This document shows, one piece after another, positions 1 to 8,934 of a stretch of DNA of 64,000 bases (positions within the stretch are counted from its first letter, which is position 1; each line of letters starts with the position of its first letter). The translations under genes were made by a program, and so were the position numbers. The notes beneath the pieces are model-generated. The model worked only from the letters and a program-made list of their open reading frames with translations, made no database searches and had not been told where the DNA came from. The DNA is from Tunturibacter gelidoferens. Lineage in GTDB: Bacteria > Acidobacteriota > Terriglobia > Terriglobales > Acidobacteriaceae. The stretch lies in NCBI RefSeq assembly GCF_040358255.1, contig NZ_CP132938.1, positions 434,001-498,000 of the forward strand, in the 5' to 3' direction.

Positions 1-198
1 GTAACACGCCCCGTGAAGGGTGCAACGCTGATCGGCAACGGCCCTGAAGCATTGAAGTATGTGTCGATGGTCGGCAACGATCTGGCACTCGACGAAGGCA
101 TCGGCACCTGCGGCAAGGCGGGGCAAAGTGTGCCGGTCGGCGTAGGCATGCCCACAGTAAAGCTCGACCGCATGACGGTCGGGGGAACGGGACAATAA
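1..198 (+). CDS. tldD: TldD metalloprotease subunit, C-terminal fragment (5' end outside window)
   Basis: The frame is open from base 1 and ends with TAA at 196-198. The 65 visible residues match the end of TldD: the segment [19 protein letters not shown], a [12 protein letters not shown] stretch, then [19 protein letters not shown]. In the family TldD pairs with TldE (PmbA) to form a cytosolic protease that degrades unfolded or leader peptides, and TldD carries the metal site, which lies upstream of this window. A tldE gene follows at 1600, so both subunits are local. The stop codon overlaps the next start (TAATG), indicating translational coupling to the small gene at 198. I am confident of the family; only the tail can be judged. 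Confidence 0.9.
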   Translation, partial: VTRPVKGATLIGNGPEALKYVSMVGNDLALDEGIGTCGKAGQSVPVGVGMPTVKLDRMTVGGTGQ

Positions 199-506
199 TG
201 GCTGTCGAACGCGAAAAGATCTATGAGTGCGAAGTAAAACGCCGCCGCGTAAAGGCCGGCGGAGGCTATGAGCCCTTCTGGAAGGTCAAGCCCGTAGCCG
301 TCGCGCTCGTCGACAACGACACCGAGTTTCGCTGCAAAGATTGCTTCGGCGAGGTCAAGCTGCTCGGCCGCAACGGCAAGACCGGCACCGTCCCTTACGT
401 GGAACACAAGTCTCCGGCCGACTCCGAGTATTGCCCTAACGGAATCCTCTTCAAGAAGGCAACCGACGGCCGCGAGCCCAGACCTTCCCAGCATCCCGTA
501 GAGTAA
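198..506 (+). CDS. Small putative zinc-binding protein, copy 1 of a tandem pair
   Basis: A 102-residue soluble protein with no signal peptide or membrane segment. The N-terminal half is basic (EVKRRRVK near residues 13-20). The middle holds FRCKDCFGEVKLL (Cys 45 and 48) and a later H/C pair in VEHKSPADSEYC, giving a CxxC...H...C pattern. That spacing recalls the zinc-finger-like segment at the start of CoiA-type nucleases, but no nuclease part follows. Its start overlaps the tldD stop by one base, so it is probably translated with tldD. A diverged second copy lies at 609-917. I do not recognise a named family, and zinc binding is an inference from residue spacing. Confidence 0.75.
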   Translation: MAVEREKIYECEVKRRRVKAGGGYEPFWKVKPVAVALVDNDTEFRCKDCFGEVKLLGRNGKTGTVPYVEHKSPADSEYCPNGILFKKATDGREPRPSQHPVE

Positions 507-608
507 CGACCTGCATCTCTGCACCAACTTTTCCCAGGCTCTCTGCGCACGACATCTGAAAGTACGGCTAACGTACGACCAACCGCACCGAATCTCTCGA
601 GGTATCCC

Positions 609-917
609 ATGGCAGTCGAACGTGAAAAGTTTTACGAATGTGAAGTGAAGCGTCGCCGTGTCCGAGCAGCCGGTGGTTACGAGTCGTTCTGGAAGGTGAA
701 GCCCATCACGGTCGCGCTTGAAGACAACGACACCGAGTTCCGCTGCATGAGCTGCGGTGGCGCGGTTAAGCTCTTCAAGCGGCGCTCTGAAGATGGTCCT
801 GCTACACACATCGAGCACAAGCTGAAGAGCGACTCCGAGTACTGTGCCGCCGGCATGTACTTCCTCAAAGCCACAGACGGCCGCCAGGCGCGCCCCTCCG
901 CTTCCCCTGTTCGCTAA
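609..917 (+). CDS. Small putative zinc-binding protein, copy 2 of a tandem pair
   Basis: Also 102 residues and clearly a paralogue of the gene at 198: both begin MAVEREK, share YECEVKRRRV, keep the core DNDTEFRC, and keep the HK....DSEYC segment. Here the first pair is CMSCGG, so the four putative ligands (CxxC, His, Cys) are conserved while surrounding positions have drifted (PVAVALV versus PITVALE, KDCFGE versus MSCGGA). Conservation of the ligands during divergence supports function. The 102-nt spacer between the copies has no obvious terminator, so both could be on the tldD transcript. Function is unknown. Confidence 0.75.
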   Translation: MAVEREKFYECEVKRRRVRAAGGYESFWKVKPITVALEDNDTEFRCMSCGGAVKLFKRRSEDGPATHIEHKLKSDSEYCAAGMYFLKATDGRQARPSASPVR

Positions 918-1020
918 CGGTGTTCGCTTAGTTTTAGCTCCAGCCGGGGCCATCGTTCCTGACGATCATCTACAAGGGCAAACCCACGCACGATCGCATC
1001 AATAGCTGCGCGATCCGTCG

Positions 1021-1452
1021 CTATGCCCTTGGTATGACGCCAAGCTCCTGCATCATCGTCAAGTTATCCATCAGGATTCGACTGTCCATCATCTTGCCCC
1101 CGACCAGGCGGTCGATGACGACACCTTTGACGTTGACTCTCCTGCCCGTAGCGGGAACACCGAGAAACGTCCCTCGATGCGTACCGGTCCATGTGAAGCG
1201 AGTGACAACCTTGTCTCCACTAGCTACCGTCTCGTCCGCAACCCAGTGAATATCGGGGAATGCGGTGCGCATCATCCCAATGACCTCTTTCAAACCCTCT
1301 CGTCCTTGCCGCTGACCCGAAAGAGGATCAAGCTCGACAAAGTCGACCGCGACAAGTTCGTCAGCTTGCTCCAACCGCCCCTGATTGATGACCTCTTCCA
1401 AAAACCTGGCGATGACTGCGACGTTCCCAGATACACTCCCAGACTCTGACAC
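1021..1452 (-). CDS. SnoaL-like / ester cyclase family protein
   Basis: About 143 residues with the SnoaL fold pattern: an N-terminal helix (NVAVIARFLEEVINQG), the motif WTGTHRGTFLGVPATGRRV, and the C-terminal VIDRLVGGKMMDSRILMD. Members are small alpha+beta barrel proteins; some are polyketide cyclases but most standalone copies have no proven substrate. A GTG at 1452 is chosen because a CAGGAG lies 6 nt upstream of it; a longer reading from a GTG at 1485 has no such signal. It runs against its neighbours and separates tldD from tldE. A relative lies at 15647-16111. Confidence 0.8.
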   Translation of the reverse strand: MSESGSVSGNVAVIARFLEEVINQGRLEQADELVAVDFVELDPLSGQRQGREGLKEVIGMMRTAFPDIHWVADETVASGDKVVTRFTWTGTHRGTFLGVPATGRRVNVKGVVIDRLVGGKMMDSRILMDNLTMMQELGVIPRA

Positions 1453-1599
1453 TCGTATCTCCTGGTTTAGCGTGTGAAATAACACCGTGGATCATATCAG
1501 CCACCTCCCAACTCACTCATCGTCTCTCTTCTCCAACCAGAGGTATCCTTATTGCAGCTGTCAGAAAAGTCAGCTCAAACCAATTATCCTGAAGAGACC

Positions 1600-2991
1600 A
1601 TGCCAACCCAGACGACCACGAACCTCCACCAGCTTGCCTCCGATGTCCTCAGCCACGCACTCAAGGCTGGAGCCACCGATGCCGAGGCCGTCGTCTACGA
1701 AGGCGACGAATTTTCAGCGCTGGTTCGACTGGGACAGGTCGAAACCCTGAAAGAATCGGGTTCGCGTGCAGTTGGTTTGCGCGTCTTCATCGGCCAGCGC
1801 ACCGCCAGCACCTCGTCTTCCGATTTTTCAAGCGAAAGCATTGCGCGTTTGGTAGAGGGAGCAATTACCCTTGCGAAGATCACCAGCGAAGACCCGTTCG
1901 CCGGTCTGCCCGAAGCACATGAATTCGGCCAGATCGAAGAAGATCAGCACCTCTATTTCGATGACGTGAATGAGATGCCGCCCGCCGAGCGCATCGAGAT
2001 TGCACGCCGCACCGAGGCCGCCGCGATGGCCTACGACGTCCGCATCCAAAACTCCGGCGGCGGCGACTTCGACACCTCCACCTCGCACAAGATCCTGATG
2101 AACTCCCGCGGCTTCACCGGAGAATACCGCCGCAGCTACTGCGGATTCTCCGCCGCACCCATCGCCCACGACGAGAAGGGCAACATGCAGCGCAACTACT
2201 GGTTCTCGAACTCACGCACCGTCACCAAACTCGAGAACCCCGAGGAGATCGGCCACGAAGCCGCACGCCGCACCCTCAAGCGACTCGGCGCGCGCCAGGT
2301 CAAAACCCAGAAGGCCCCCGTCGTCTTCTCGCCCGAGATCGCACGCTCGATCATCGGCAACATCTTCGACGCGGCCAACGGCGACGCCATCTATCGCAAT
2401 GCCTCCTTCTTCAGCGGCATGCTGGGCGAGCAGGTCGCTGGCGAAAACATCACCGTCATCGACGACGGCACGATCATTCACCGTTTCGAAGATGGAGCAG
2501 GCATCGGCGGCTTCGGCACCCGTCCCTTCGACGGTGAAGGTCTGCCCACGCGCCGCACCGTGCTGGTCGAACGCGGCATCCTGAAGAACTACGTCAGCAA
2601 CACCTACACCGCGCGCAAGCTCAACATGAAGTCCAGCGGCAACGCCTCACGCGGACTCGCCGGTAACCCCGGCATCGGCGCAGGCAACTTCTTCCTCGAA
2701 GCCGGTACGCTCACCCCCGAGCAGATCATCGGCGACATCAAATCCGGCCTCTACGTCACCGAGACCATGGGCTTCGGCGTCAACCTCGTCACCGGCGATT
2801 ATTCGCAGGGGGCCAGCGGCCTCTGGATCGAAAACGGCGAACTCGCCTACCCTGTCGAAGAGATCACCATCGCCGGCAACCTGAAAGACATGTACAAAAA
2901 CATCGTCGCCATCGGCAACGATCTCGTCTTCCGCGGAGCCAGCGCCGCCCCCACCATGCGCATCGAAGGCATGATGATCGCAGGCGCTTAG
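1600..2991 (+). CDS. pmbA: TldE/PmbA protease subunit
   Basis: A 463-residue protein, close to the usual PmbA length of about 450. It has the N-terminal LKAGATDAEAVVYEGDEFS region, the RAVGLRVFIGQRTAS strand region and the glycine-rich C-terminal half with YVTETMGFGVNLVTGDYSQGA and IENGELAYPVEEITIAGNL, the hallmarks of TldE. No HExxxH metal site is present, as expected for the TldE subunit, which works with the metal-bearing TldD. ATG 1600 is preferred over a TTG at 1552 because the family begins near this point. The pair is known in E. coli for microcin B17 maturation and CcdA degradation; here no peptide-precursor gene is obvious nearby apart from the two small proteins after tldD. Confidence 0.9.
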   Translation: MPTQTTTNLHQLASDVLSHALKAGATDAEAVVYEGDEFSALVRLGQVETLKESGSRAVGLRVFIGQRTASTSSSDFSSESIARLVEGAITLAKITSEDPFAGLPEAHEFGQIEEDQHLYFDDVNEMPPAERIEIARRTEAAAMAYDVRIQNSGGGDFDTSTSHKILMNSRGFTGEYRRSYCGFSAAPIAHDEKGNMQRNYWFSNSRTVTKLENPEEIGHEAARRTLKRLGARQVKTQKAPVVFSPEIARSIIGNIFDAANGDAIYRNASFFSGMLGEQVAGENITVIDDGTIIHRFEDGAGIGGFGTRPFDGEGLPTRRTVLVERGILKNYVSNTYTARKLNMKSSGNASRGLAGNPGIGAGNFFLEAGTLTPEQIIGDIKSGLYVTETMGFGVNLVTGDYSQGASGLWIENGELAYPVEEITIAGNLKDMYKNIVAIGNDLVFRGASAAPTMRIEGMMIAGA

Positions 2992-3000
2992 CTTTAGACG

Positions 3001-3282
3001 CTACAAAGGATCGCCAAACTCGCGTCTTGTTTCACGTGCGCTCTGCCAAGCAGACCATACGAACCCTACTTTGATGACGAACCAGATCAGCAATACCTCT
3101 GCGACATAGATCAAAAATCTCGTTCGCTCCCAATAACGATGGAGTGGGTGGCCTGCTGCAAACGGGACGATGCAAAGGATGCACAAGAGCAACGCGCCGC
3201 CAGCCCATGAAGTATCTTTAATCACCCTTCTTAGCTCTCTGGCAGCGTGCTTTTCAAATTCAGCGGCTCCTGCGCATCCCAT
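3001..3282 (-). CDS. Small two-helix membrane protein, unknown function
   Basis: 93 residues. Two hydrophobic segments are visible, about residues 26-44 (WAGGALLLCILCIVPFAAG) and 57-75 (IYVAEVLLIWFVIKVGFVW), joined by a basic loop HRYWERTR and followed by a charged tail. This predicts a small inner-membrane protein. It is convergent with tldE (9 nt between stops) and divergent from the UvrC-like gene. No family is recognised; base composition is less GC-rich than its neighbours. Reality rests on the clean membrane topology and lack of a competing frame. Confidence 0.55.
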   Translation of the reverse strand: MGCAGAAEFEKHAARELRRVIKDTSWAGGALLLCILCIVPFAAGHPLHRYWERTRFLIYVAEVLLIWFVIKVGFVWSAWQSARETRREFGDPL

Positions 3283-3376
3283 TGCTCTTGCGGCTCGACG
3301 TTGAACACTTTAGCCCTCACGCAGAATCAAACAATCCATCTTAGCCGCTGCAAAATTTTGCGACTACAATCCATCT

Positions 3377-4756
3377 GTGACAACCAGCTTCCATTTCGAA
3401 CACGTTCTAGACTTCACTCCGGGCCACGCAGACGAGATCCTCCGCACCATCCCCTCGCTTCCCGGCGTCTTCGCCCTCTGCGGCGCACGCAAGGAAGACG
3501 CACCCTACCTCACCCAAACCACAGACCTGCGCCGCCGCATGCGTCGTCTGCTCGATCCACCCGAGTCGCAATCCAAGCGCCTCAACCTTCGCGAAAAAGT
3601 AGCGCGTATCGAGTACTGCGTCACTGGCTCCGCCTTCGAGTCCTCCCTCGTCCTCTACCAGGCCACCGCCGCGCAGTTCGGATACACCGAAGCGCGCCGC
3701 CGCCTCAAGCTCCACACGCCTTACTTTCTGCGCATGACCATGGAGAACGCCTTCCCTCGCGTCTACTCCACTAACAAGCTATCGAAGCGCGGCCTCGCCC
3801 AGATGTACGGCCCCTTCCCCTCGCGCCTCGCCGCCGAGCGCTACTGCGACGCGGTCCTCGATCTCTTCAAGCTCCGCCGCTGCTACGAAGATCTCGCGCC
3901 CTACCCCGACCACCCCGGCTGCGTCTACGGCGAGATGAACAAGTGCATCGAACCCTGCAAGCAAGCCTGCACGGCCGAAGAGTACGCAGCCGAATCCGAA
4001 GCCGTAAAGAAATTCTTCGACACCCGAGGCGATAGCATGATCATCGCCATCGGGCTCGAACGCGAAGAGGCCTCCTCCGCAATGAAGTTCGAAAAGGCCG
4101 CCGCCCTCCACGCTCAATGGCAGAAGGTGAAAGCCGCACAGGCGCTCGCCGACTGGATCGTACGCCCCATCCCGCGACTGAAGGCCATCATCGTACAGAC
4201 AGCCGCCCAGGAGACGGAGCACACGGAACAAGCGGCCGCGTTCCTCCTCAACGGCGGCTGCATCGTCGGCCCCGAACGCCTCTCCACACTCGGCGTCCGC
4301 GCTGTCCGCGAACAAACCAGCGTCGGCAGCTCCCTCTTCGCGCAACCACTCATGCTGCAGGCCGTGCCACTCGAAGGCGAGTCCACGGCCTCCGACTCGC
4401 CGGAGAATCGCGCCGCTTACGTCCTCTCTCTCCTCGAAAAGCGCGCCGAACCATCCAACGACCTCGCTCTCCTCAGCGACCATCTCTCGCTCCTGCGCCG
4501 CTGGTACTATCGCCCCGAAAAGCAGCGCAACGGCGAGATCTTCTTCCCCAACGAAGACGGGGGCGACAAGGGCGCGTGGCCCATCCGCAAGATCCTGCGC
4601 GGCGCCGCCCGCATGGTCCTCGGCGACCCCAAACCCATGGCCGAAACCCAGCGCGACGCCGCCAAGGAAGCCGCAAAAGGAATCAAAACCAAGATCCTCC
4701 ACGAAGGCCGCCCCGACGTCGAAAGAGTCGTACCTGTTTTGCCCAAGCATCGCTAG
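3377..4756 (+). CDS. UvrC/Cho-like protein with degenerate GIY-YIG domain
   Basis: 459 residues starting at GTG. Residues 29-58 align with the GIY-YIG nuclease start of UvrC, but the motif is eroded: PGVF for PGVY, YLT for YVG, and FESSLVLY (87-94) where UvrC has ETEALLLE. Residues 144-200 are strongly UvrC-like: YGPFPS, LFKLRRC, then a C...C...EPC series (Cys 169, 182, 190, 194). A UVR-type helix pair with FEKAAALHAQWQKVK spans about 226-258. There is no C-terminal RNase H-like endonuclease domain. In nucleotide excision repair UvrC and Cho cut 3' of the lesion through the GIY-YIG domain; this protein probably binds DNA or UvrB but may not cut. Family call firm, activity doubtful. Confidence 0.8.
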   Translation: MTTSFHFEHVLDFTPGHADEILRTIPSLPGVFALCGARKEDAPYLTQTTDLRRRMRRLLDPPESQSKRLNLREKVARIEYCVTGSAFESSLVLYQATAAQFGYTEARRRLKLHTPYFLRMTMENAFPRVYSTNKLSKRGLAQMYGPFPSRLAAERYCDAVLDLFKLRRCYEDLAPYPDHPGCVYGEMNKCIEPCKQACTAEEYAAESEAVKKFFDTRGDSMIIAIGLEREEASSAMKFEKAAALHAQWQKVKAAQALADWIVRPIPRLKAIIVQTAAQETEHTEQAAAFLLNGGCIVGPERLSTLGVRAVREQTSVGSSLFAQPLMLQAVPLEGESTASDSPENRAAYVLSLLEKRAEPSNDLALLSDHLSLLRRWYYRPEKQRNGEIFFPNEDGGDKGAWPIRKILRGAARMVLGDPKPMAETQRDAAKEAAKGIKTKILHEGRPDVERVVPVLPKHR

Positions 4757-5002
4757 CCGCGCCCTCAAACAGCACGATTGCCGCGAGTATTCAATTCGAC
4801 CTTTAAGTAGCCGAACAAAGATAGGTATTAATCCCAGTCCAGCAGACAACGGAGAGATTTCGTCTCTTCAGCCAGACTAAGGAGTCAGTCGGGGAATACG
4901 GAGTATCTCACTCCGCTCGGCCGCTCTCGCTTCCCACCGTACAGCAACCGTCCCCCACCCAGGGGACGAGTCGTTTTCTGCGAGCAGCTTCAACCCCAGG
5001 CT

Positions 5003-5347
5003 CTAGTGGGGGCGATCGTTATCTCCGTTGGTAGCCCGCTGCCCCTGCCATCCCTGCTTATAGCCATAGTCGTGGGCCTTGCGGTCCTCATCGTTCCGGT
5101 ACTTGTGATTGTGCTCCTTGCGCTGCGACTTCGCCTGGTAGTCCTCGTATCCTTCGCGATTACCCAAAGTGTAGAAGCTGTTGTTGCGGTACTGTTGTGC
5201 CTGGTCCTGATCAACGTGATCCCGGTGATCCTGGTCCTGAACTGCCATCACGCTCGTTGCCGCCACACAAGGTACCGCAACCGCAGCCATACTGAATGCC
5301 GCTGCCACCGCCATTGTCCTTAATAGATTCGTGTGAAATCCGTTCAT
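5003..5347 (-). CDS. Small exported hydrophilic protein
   Basis: 114 residues with a signal peptide (residues 1-30; hydrophobic AAAFSMAAVAVPCVA followed by an ATS-type cleavage region). The mature part is very polar, rich in Asp, His, Gln, Lys and Arg (DQDHRDHVDQDQAQQ; KSQRKEHNHKYRNDEDRK), with no cysteine after the signal. The start is supported by AGGAG 5 nt upstream of the ATG. Predicted periplasmic. The composition suggests an unfolded or metal-binding protein but no family is recognised. Confidence 0.7.
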   Translation of the reverse strand: MNGFHTNLLRTMAVAAAFSMAAVAVPCVAATSVMAVQDQDHRDHVDQDQAQQYRNNSFYTLGNREGYEDYQAKSQRKEHNHKYRNDEDRKAHDYGYKQGWQGQRATNGDNDRPH

Positions 5348-5658
5348 TCGATCTCCTTTTCTACGACAGCAGCGTTGATCGCCGCCAACGCATTGGATGC
5401 CGGCTTCTACCGCTGGGGAGATCCCACTGGCTCAGTTATGCGACCGAAAGGAATCCTGCGCAAGTATTTGCATCCGCTACAGACGCTGTGAACGCCGACG
5501 CGTCGATCCTCACCGGTAAACTTGCACCCAGTAGGCAACCCCAAATGATCGAGTTCGAGCATCGCAAGCTCGTCACGAGAAGGAATGCCCAGTATGCAAG
5601 AATGCTCCGGTAGGATTATTGTCTCAATGTATCCATTCCTACTCCATGGAGCTGCCAC
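5348..5658. other. Intergenic region without a convincing gene
   Basis: Spacer between the divergent exported-protein gene and the STAS gene, expected to hold both promoters. Open frames exist on both strands but lack start signals, domains or membrane character. I see no repeat or strong hairpin. Confidence 0.5.
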
Positions 5659-6012
5659 ATGCCTGAAGAAGTAGCCCCCGCCAAACCGCTAACCTATGAC
5701 ATTAAACGTGAAGGTGAGACCGCCGTTGTGAAGTGCCATGGCCGCTTGGTGGCTGGTCTCACGGATGGCTTTTATCAGGACCTGAAGGAAGTTGCCTCCA
5801 GCAGCAAAGTGCTCATACTCGATCTCGAAGACCTCACCTATGTGGACAGTATGGGGCTAGGCACGATTGTGCGGCTCTATGCTCATGCGAAAGGCGCAGG
5901 ATGCGAGTTCCAGCTGCTGCACCTCGGCAAGCAGTTGCGGAATCTGTTGAAGATGACCAATCTGCTGTCGACTCTCAGCTCCGCGGAGGAGCATGGAATC
6001 ACCGTCGCCTAA
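5659..6012 (+). CDS. STAS domain anti-sigma factor antagonist
   Basis: 117 residues forming one STAS domain. The phosphorylation motif is intact: LILDLEDLTYVDSMGLGTIV with Ser64 in the DSxGLG position. In the SpoIIAA/RsbV family the unphosphorylated protein binds an anti-sigma kinase and frees a sigma factor; phosphorylation of this serine turns it off. No anti-sigma kinase or sigma gene is adjacent, so the partner is encoded elsewhere. GGAG lies about 8 nt before the ATG. Cytoplasmic. Confidence 0.88.
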   Translation: MPEEVAPAKPLTYDIKREGETAVVKCHGRLVAGLTDGFYQDLKEVASSSKVLILDLEDLTYVDSMGLGTIVRLYAHAKGAGCEFQLLHLGKQLRNLLKMTNLLSTLSSAEEHGITVA

Positions 6013-6060
6013 GCGCTGATCATAGGTTGTCACGACGCCAGGCAGCTACACTGATCGACG

Positions 6061-7605
6061 ATGCCTATGATCACTCGCCGAAGCTTCCTGGCAAACACCT
6101 CGCTTGCCGCATGTTCTCTCAGCACCCGACGTCTTTTCGCATTCACTCCCGTCGCGCCCGCCATTGTTCGCACGCCAAGCGGAAGTTTGCGTGGCGAAAG
6201 CAGCGATGGGGTCCGCGTCTTCCGTGGCGTGCCCTTTGCCGAGCCACCTGTGGGACCGCTGCGCTTTCTCCCAACAGAAAAGGTGGCCCCTTGGAAAAGC
6301 GAACGTGATGCGACTAAGTTCTCCGCCGCCCCCATGCAGCATAAACAGCTGGACGTACCTCACAGCGAGGACTGTCTCTACCTGAACATCTGGGCACCCG
6401 AAGGCAGCGGGCCATTTCCCATCTTTGTATGGATCCACGGTGGAGGCTTCACCGACGGCCACGCCTTCGAGCCTATGTATGACGGCACGGACTTCGCCCG
6501 CGAAGGTATCATCAGCATCTCTGTCGAGTATCGCCTCGGCATCTTCGGCTTCCTGGACTACGAACCCCTCCTCGGTCAGCAATACACAGGAACCGCGAAC
6601 AACGCGCTGCATGACCTGATGACCGGGCTCGCCTGGATACAGGAGAACATCAGTGCCTTCGGCGGCGATCCTGCTCGCGTAACCATCGGTGGTGAATCTG
6701 CAGGCGCCAAGTTGATCGGTACCTTGATGGGCATTCCCTCGGCCCAGCCACTGTTCCACCAGATGATCTCCGAGAGCGGCGGAGCCGAACGCATCTGGGA
6801 TCGTGCGGCGAGCGCAGAGATCTCAAAAGGCTTCGGAGATCTCTGGCAGAAGCAATCCGGCGAAACCATCGCGAACCTGAAGACGGCAGCAGGAACCGCA
6901 TTAATCCAGGCACAGCAGCAATTCATCGAAACCTGGCCGCAGCACTTCCCGCTACGCGCCGAGCTCGATGGACCTCTGATTCCGCGACTTCCCGTGGAGA
7001 CCATCGCCAGCGGTTCGGCCCGTGGCAAGAGGCTGCTCCTCGGTACCAACCGCGAAGAGAGCGCTATCTTCATCGGGCCACATCCGGCCAAAGATGCAAC
7101 GTCGATTCAGCTCGGCAACATGAGTGTTGCGAAGTTCGATGCTGTCTATCAACACTACAAGGACATCTATCCGCAACTCAGCGTCGAGGAGCGCCGCATT
7201 CGCGCCGTCACGGCAGAGGAGTACTGGATCCCTTCCATCCGCGTCGCAGAGGCGCATCTCAAAGGCGGCGGCAGCGCGTACGTCTACGAGTTGGAGTTCC
7301 AGGAGACCAGCGGCAGGCTCAAAGGCAACGCCTATCACTCGCTCGATGTCGGCATGGTCTGGAATCACCCGCACAAGCAGGTTGCCGATGCCGCATCAGA
7401 AGCCTGCCTGGGCAAACAGATGCACGCTGCCTGGTCCGCCTTCATCTGCGGCGAAACTCCAGCGGCACCCGGACTTCCCGCGTGGCCGCTATACGACCAA
7501 CAAAGCCGGTCGACCATGGTCTTCGGAGCGAATGCCAACGCCGAAAGCCGCGTGGAACAGGCGCCGCAAGCCGCTGAGCTCAAGCTATGGAACGAAAGCC
7601 TGTAA
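6061..7605 (+). CDS. Tat-exported type B carboxylesterase
   Basis: 514 residues. An N-terminal TRRSFLANTSLAAC segment resembles a Tat signal. The alpha/beta-hydrolase body is the carboxylesterase/lipase type B family: RGVPFAEPPVGPLRF, SEDCLYLNIWAP, oxyanion HGGG (126-129), and nucleophile elbow GESAG with Ser213. A TNREES glutamate and the His of NAYHSLDVG complete the likely triad. Expected to hydrolyse carboxylic esters in the periplasm; the substrate cannot be deduced. It follows the STAS gene by 48 nt and may share its transcript. Confidence 0.9.
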   Translation: MPMITRRSFLANTSLAACSLSTRRLFAFTPVAPAIVRTPSGSLRGESSDGVRVFRGVPFAEPPVGPLRFLPTEKVAPWKSERDATKFSAAPMQHKQLDVPHSEDCLYLNIWAPEGSGPFPIFVWIHGGGFTDGHAFEPMYDGTDFAREGIISISVEYRLGIFGFLDYEPLLGQQYTGTANNALHDLMTGLAWIQENISAFGGDPARVTIGGESAGAKLIGTLMGIPSAQPLFHQMISESGGAERIWDRAASAEISKGFGDLWQKQSGETIANLKTAAGTALIQAQQQFIETWPQHFPLRAELDGPLIPRLPVETIASGSARGKRLLLGTNREESAIFIGPHPAKDATSIQLGNMSVAKFDAVYQHYKDIYPQLSVEERRIRAVTAEEYWIPSIRVAEAHLKGGGSAYVYELEFQETSGRLKGNAYHSLDVGMVWNHPHKQVADAASEACLGKQMHAAWSAFICGETPAAPGLPAWPLYDQQSRSTMVFGANANAESRVEQAPQAAELKLWNESL

Positions 7606-7752
7606 CACTCAATAGCTCACAGGCCCCACTAGCGACAAAAGACTAAGTGCGTCATCGAACTGCTAGCATCCAGCCTCCCGGAGACTTCGCGCCCCCCGAG
7701 CTGACCGGTCGACAGCGGTGAATCGTGGGACTATCACCCACTCACGCACGGC

Positions 7753-8819
7753 CTACGGGAGCCCAAGAAACTTGAACGGCTTGCTCGCCACAAAATCGTT
7801 TACAGCATTCCCGGCATAGACATGACTCTGGTTCTTTCCCAGGTCAAGCTTCTCCACCTTCCCGGTCTCAGCGGAGAAATCGATATCCTTGAAGTTCATC
7901 CAGAACGTATTCGGTGTCACCGCAGACTCGAAGAAATAAAATCATTCTCTTCTGATCGGCCACCGTTCTCCATCGCGTCGATGAGATGTTCGGCTCCTCC
8001 GGCGTCGTAAGCCCGTAAGGCACCGAGACATTCCGGATCACGCTGAAGACGCTGGCAACCGTAATATCCGGACTCTCTCCCTGTGGGATTGCGTTGATGT
8101 AGAAAGAAGCCCGTGCAAACCTGTCCGCAGCGCGGTTCGTTCCTGGAAGCATAACCGTTCCGCCAATGCCCTTCCAATACGTATCCAGCGCCAGCTGCTG
8201 ATCGAACGCCGGGGAATTCGTCATCACCTGATACTTGCGGTCATGGTGAATCGTCTGTTTGCCATCGATGTACTCCACAATCGCGCTGTCGCCGGTCGCA
8301 TCCGACATCGAGAGATGCAATGTAGCGAGCCTTTTTTCGCCCGGAACATTCGCGGTCACCAATGTAAAGGGTTCGTGTTCCAGAGCGTCCACTGCCTCGG
8401 CCACTGTTGCGAAGTTTGTCCAGCACCCACTGTGCCCATAGTGAGATCGCCAGCCCGGGCTTCCCTGCGACCGGCTTCGGATACTCCGACTCCACCAGCC
8501 AGAGCAGATTCGCCACCATCCCCTTCTCATTCATCCCATCCGTCGTTGAAACGTCATATCCAGTAGCCACCACGCTTCCGTACTTCGATCTCCATTCCAA
8601 CGACTGCGCTCCCACCTCCCCGTTCCGCTCCATCTCGCGAGGCAGTATCCACAGATTCGTGCCTACATCCACCTTCCAATCCATCGAGCGAGAGGTAATC
8701 ACTTCGCCGCCCGGCCCAAGGTAAACAGCCCGCGTACACGCCAGGATGCGCACCTCTGCGCCAGGTAAAACAGTCAGAACAACAAGGAAGGAACAAATCC
8801 AACGAATCATCCTCGCCAT
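7753..8819 (-). pseudogene. Linear amide C-N (choloylglycine-type Ntn) hydrolase, two frameshifts
   Basis: Read in three frames this is one exported Ntn hydrolase. Frame 1 (8819 to about 8417) gives a signal peptide ending ILA, then the nucleophile region ACTRAVYLGPGG and VITSRSMDWK. Frame 2 continues from NFATVAEAVDAL to RWRTVADQKRMI. Frame 3 gives YFFESAVTPNTFWMNFKDI and ends FKFLGLP with TAG at 7753-7755. Removing one base in the TTT at 8415-8417 and one in the AAAA at 7938-7941 (plus-strand view) restores a continuous reading. Family members cleave amide bonds of conjugated bile acids, penicillin V or acyl-homoserine lactones. Both shifts are single extra bases in short homopolymers, so sequencing error is possible. 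Confidence 0.85.
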
Positions 8820-8934
8820 AAAACCTCCCCCGGCACTAATTCGGCAAGCATATAACGGGCTACTTCCGCTCCTGCACTTCAGTCAAAGAAAATTCATGAC
8901 TAGCGCTGCTAAACTCTCCTCAGGAGCGAACCCC

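Noticed and set aside
3779..4849. A 356-codon frame antisense to the UvrC-like gene
   Set aside because: Composition is that of a shadow (Gly/Ala/Glu/Phe-rich) and the plus strand has clear UvrC motifs.
5407..5658. An 83-codon minus-strand frame divergent from the STAS gene
   Set aside because: No ribosome site, starts at GTG beside the STAS start, and no recognisable domain; left as intergenic.
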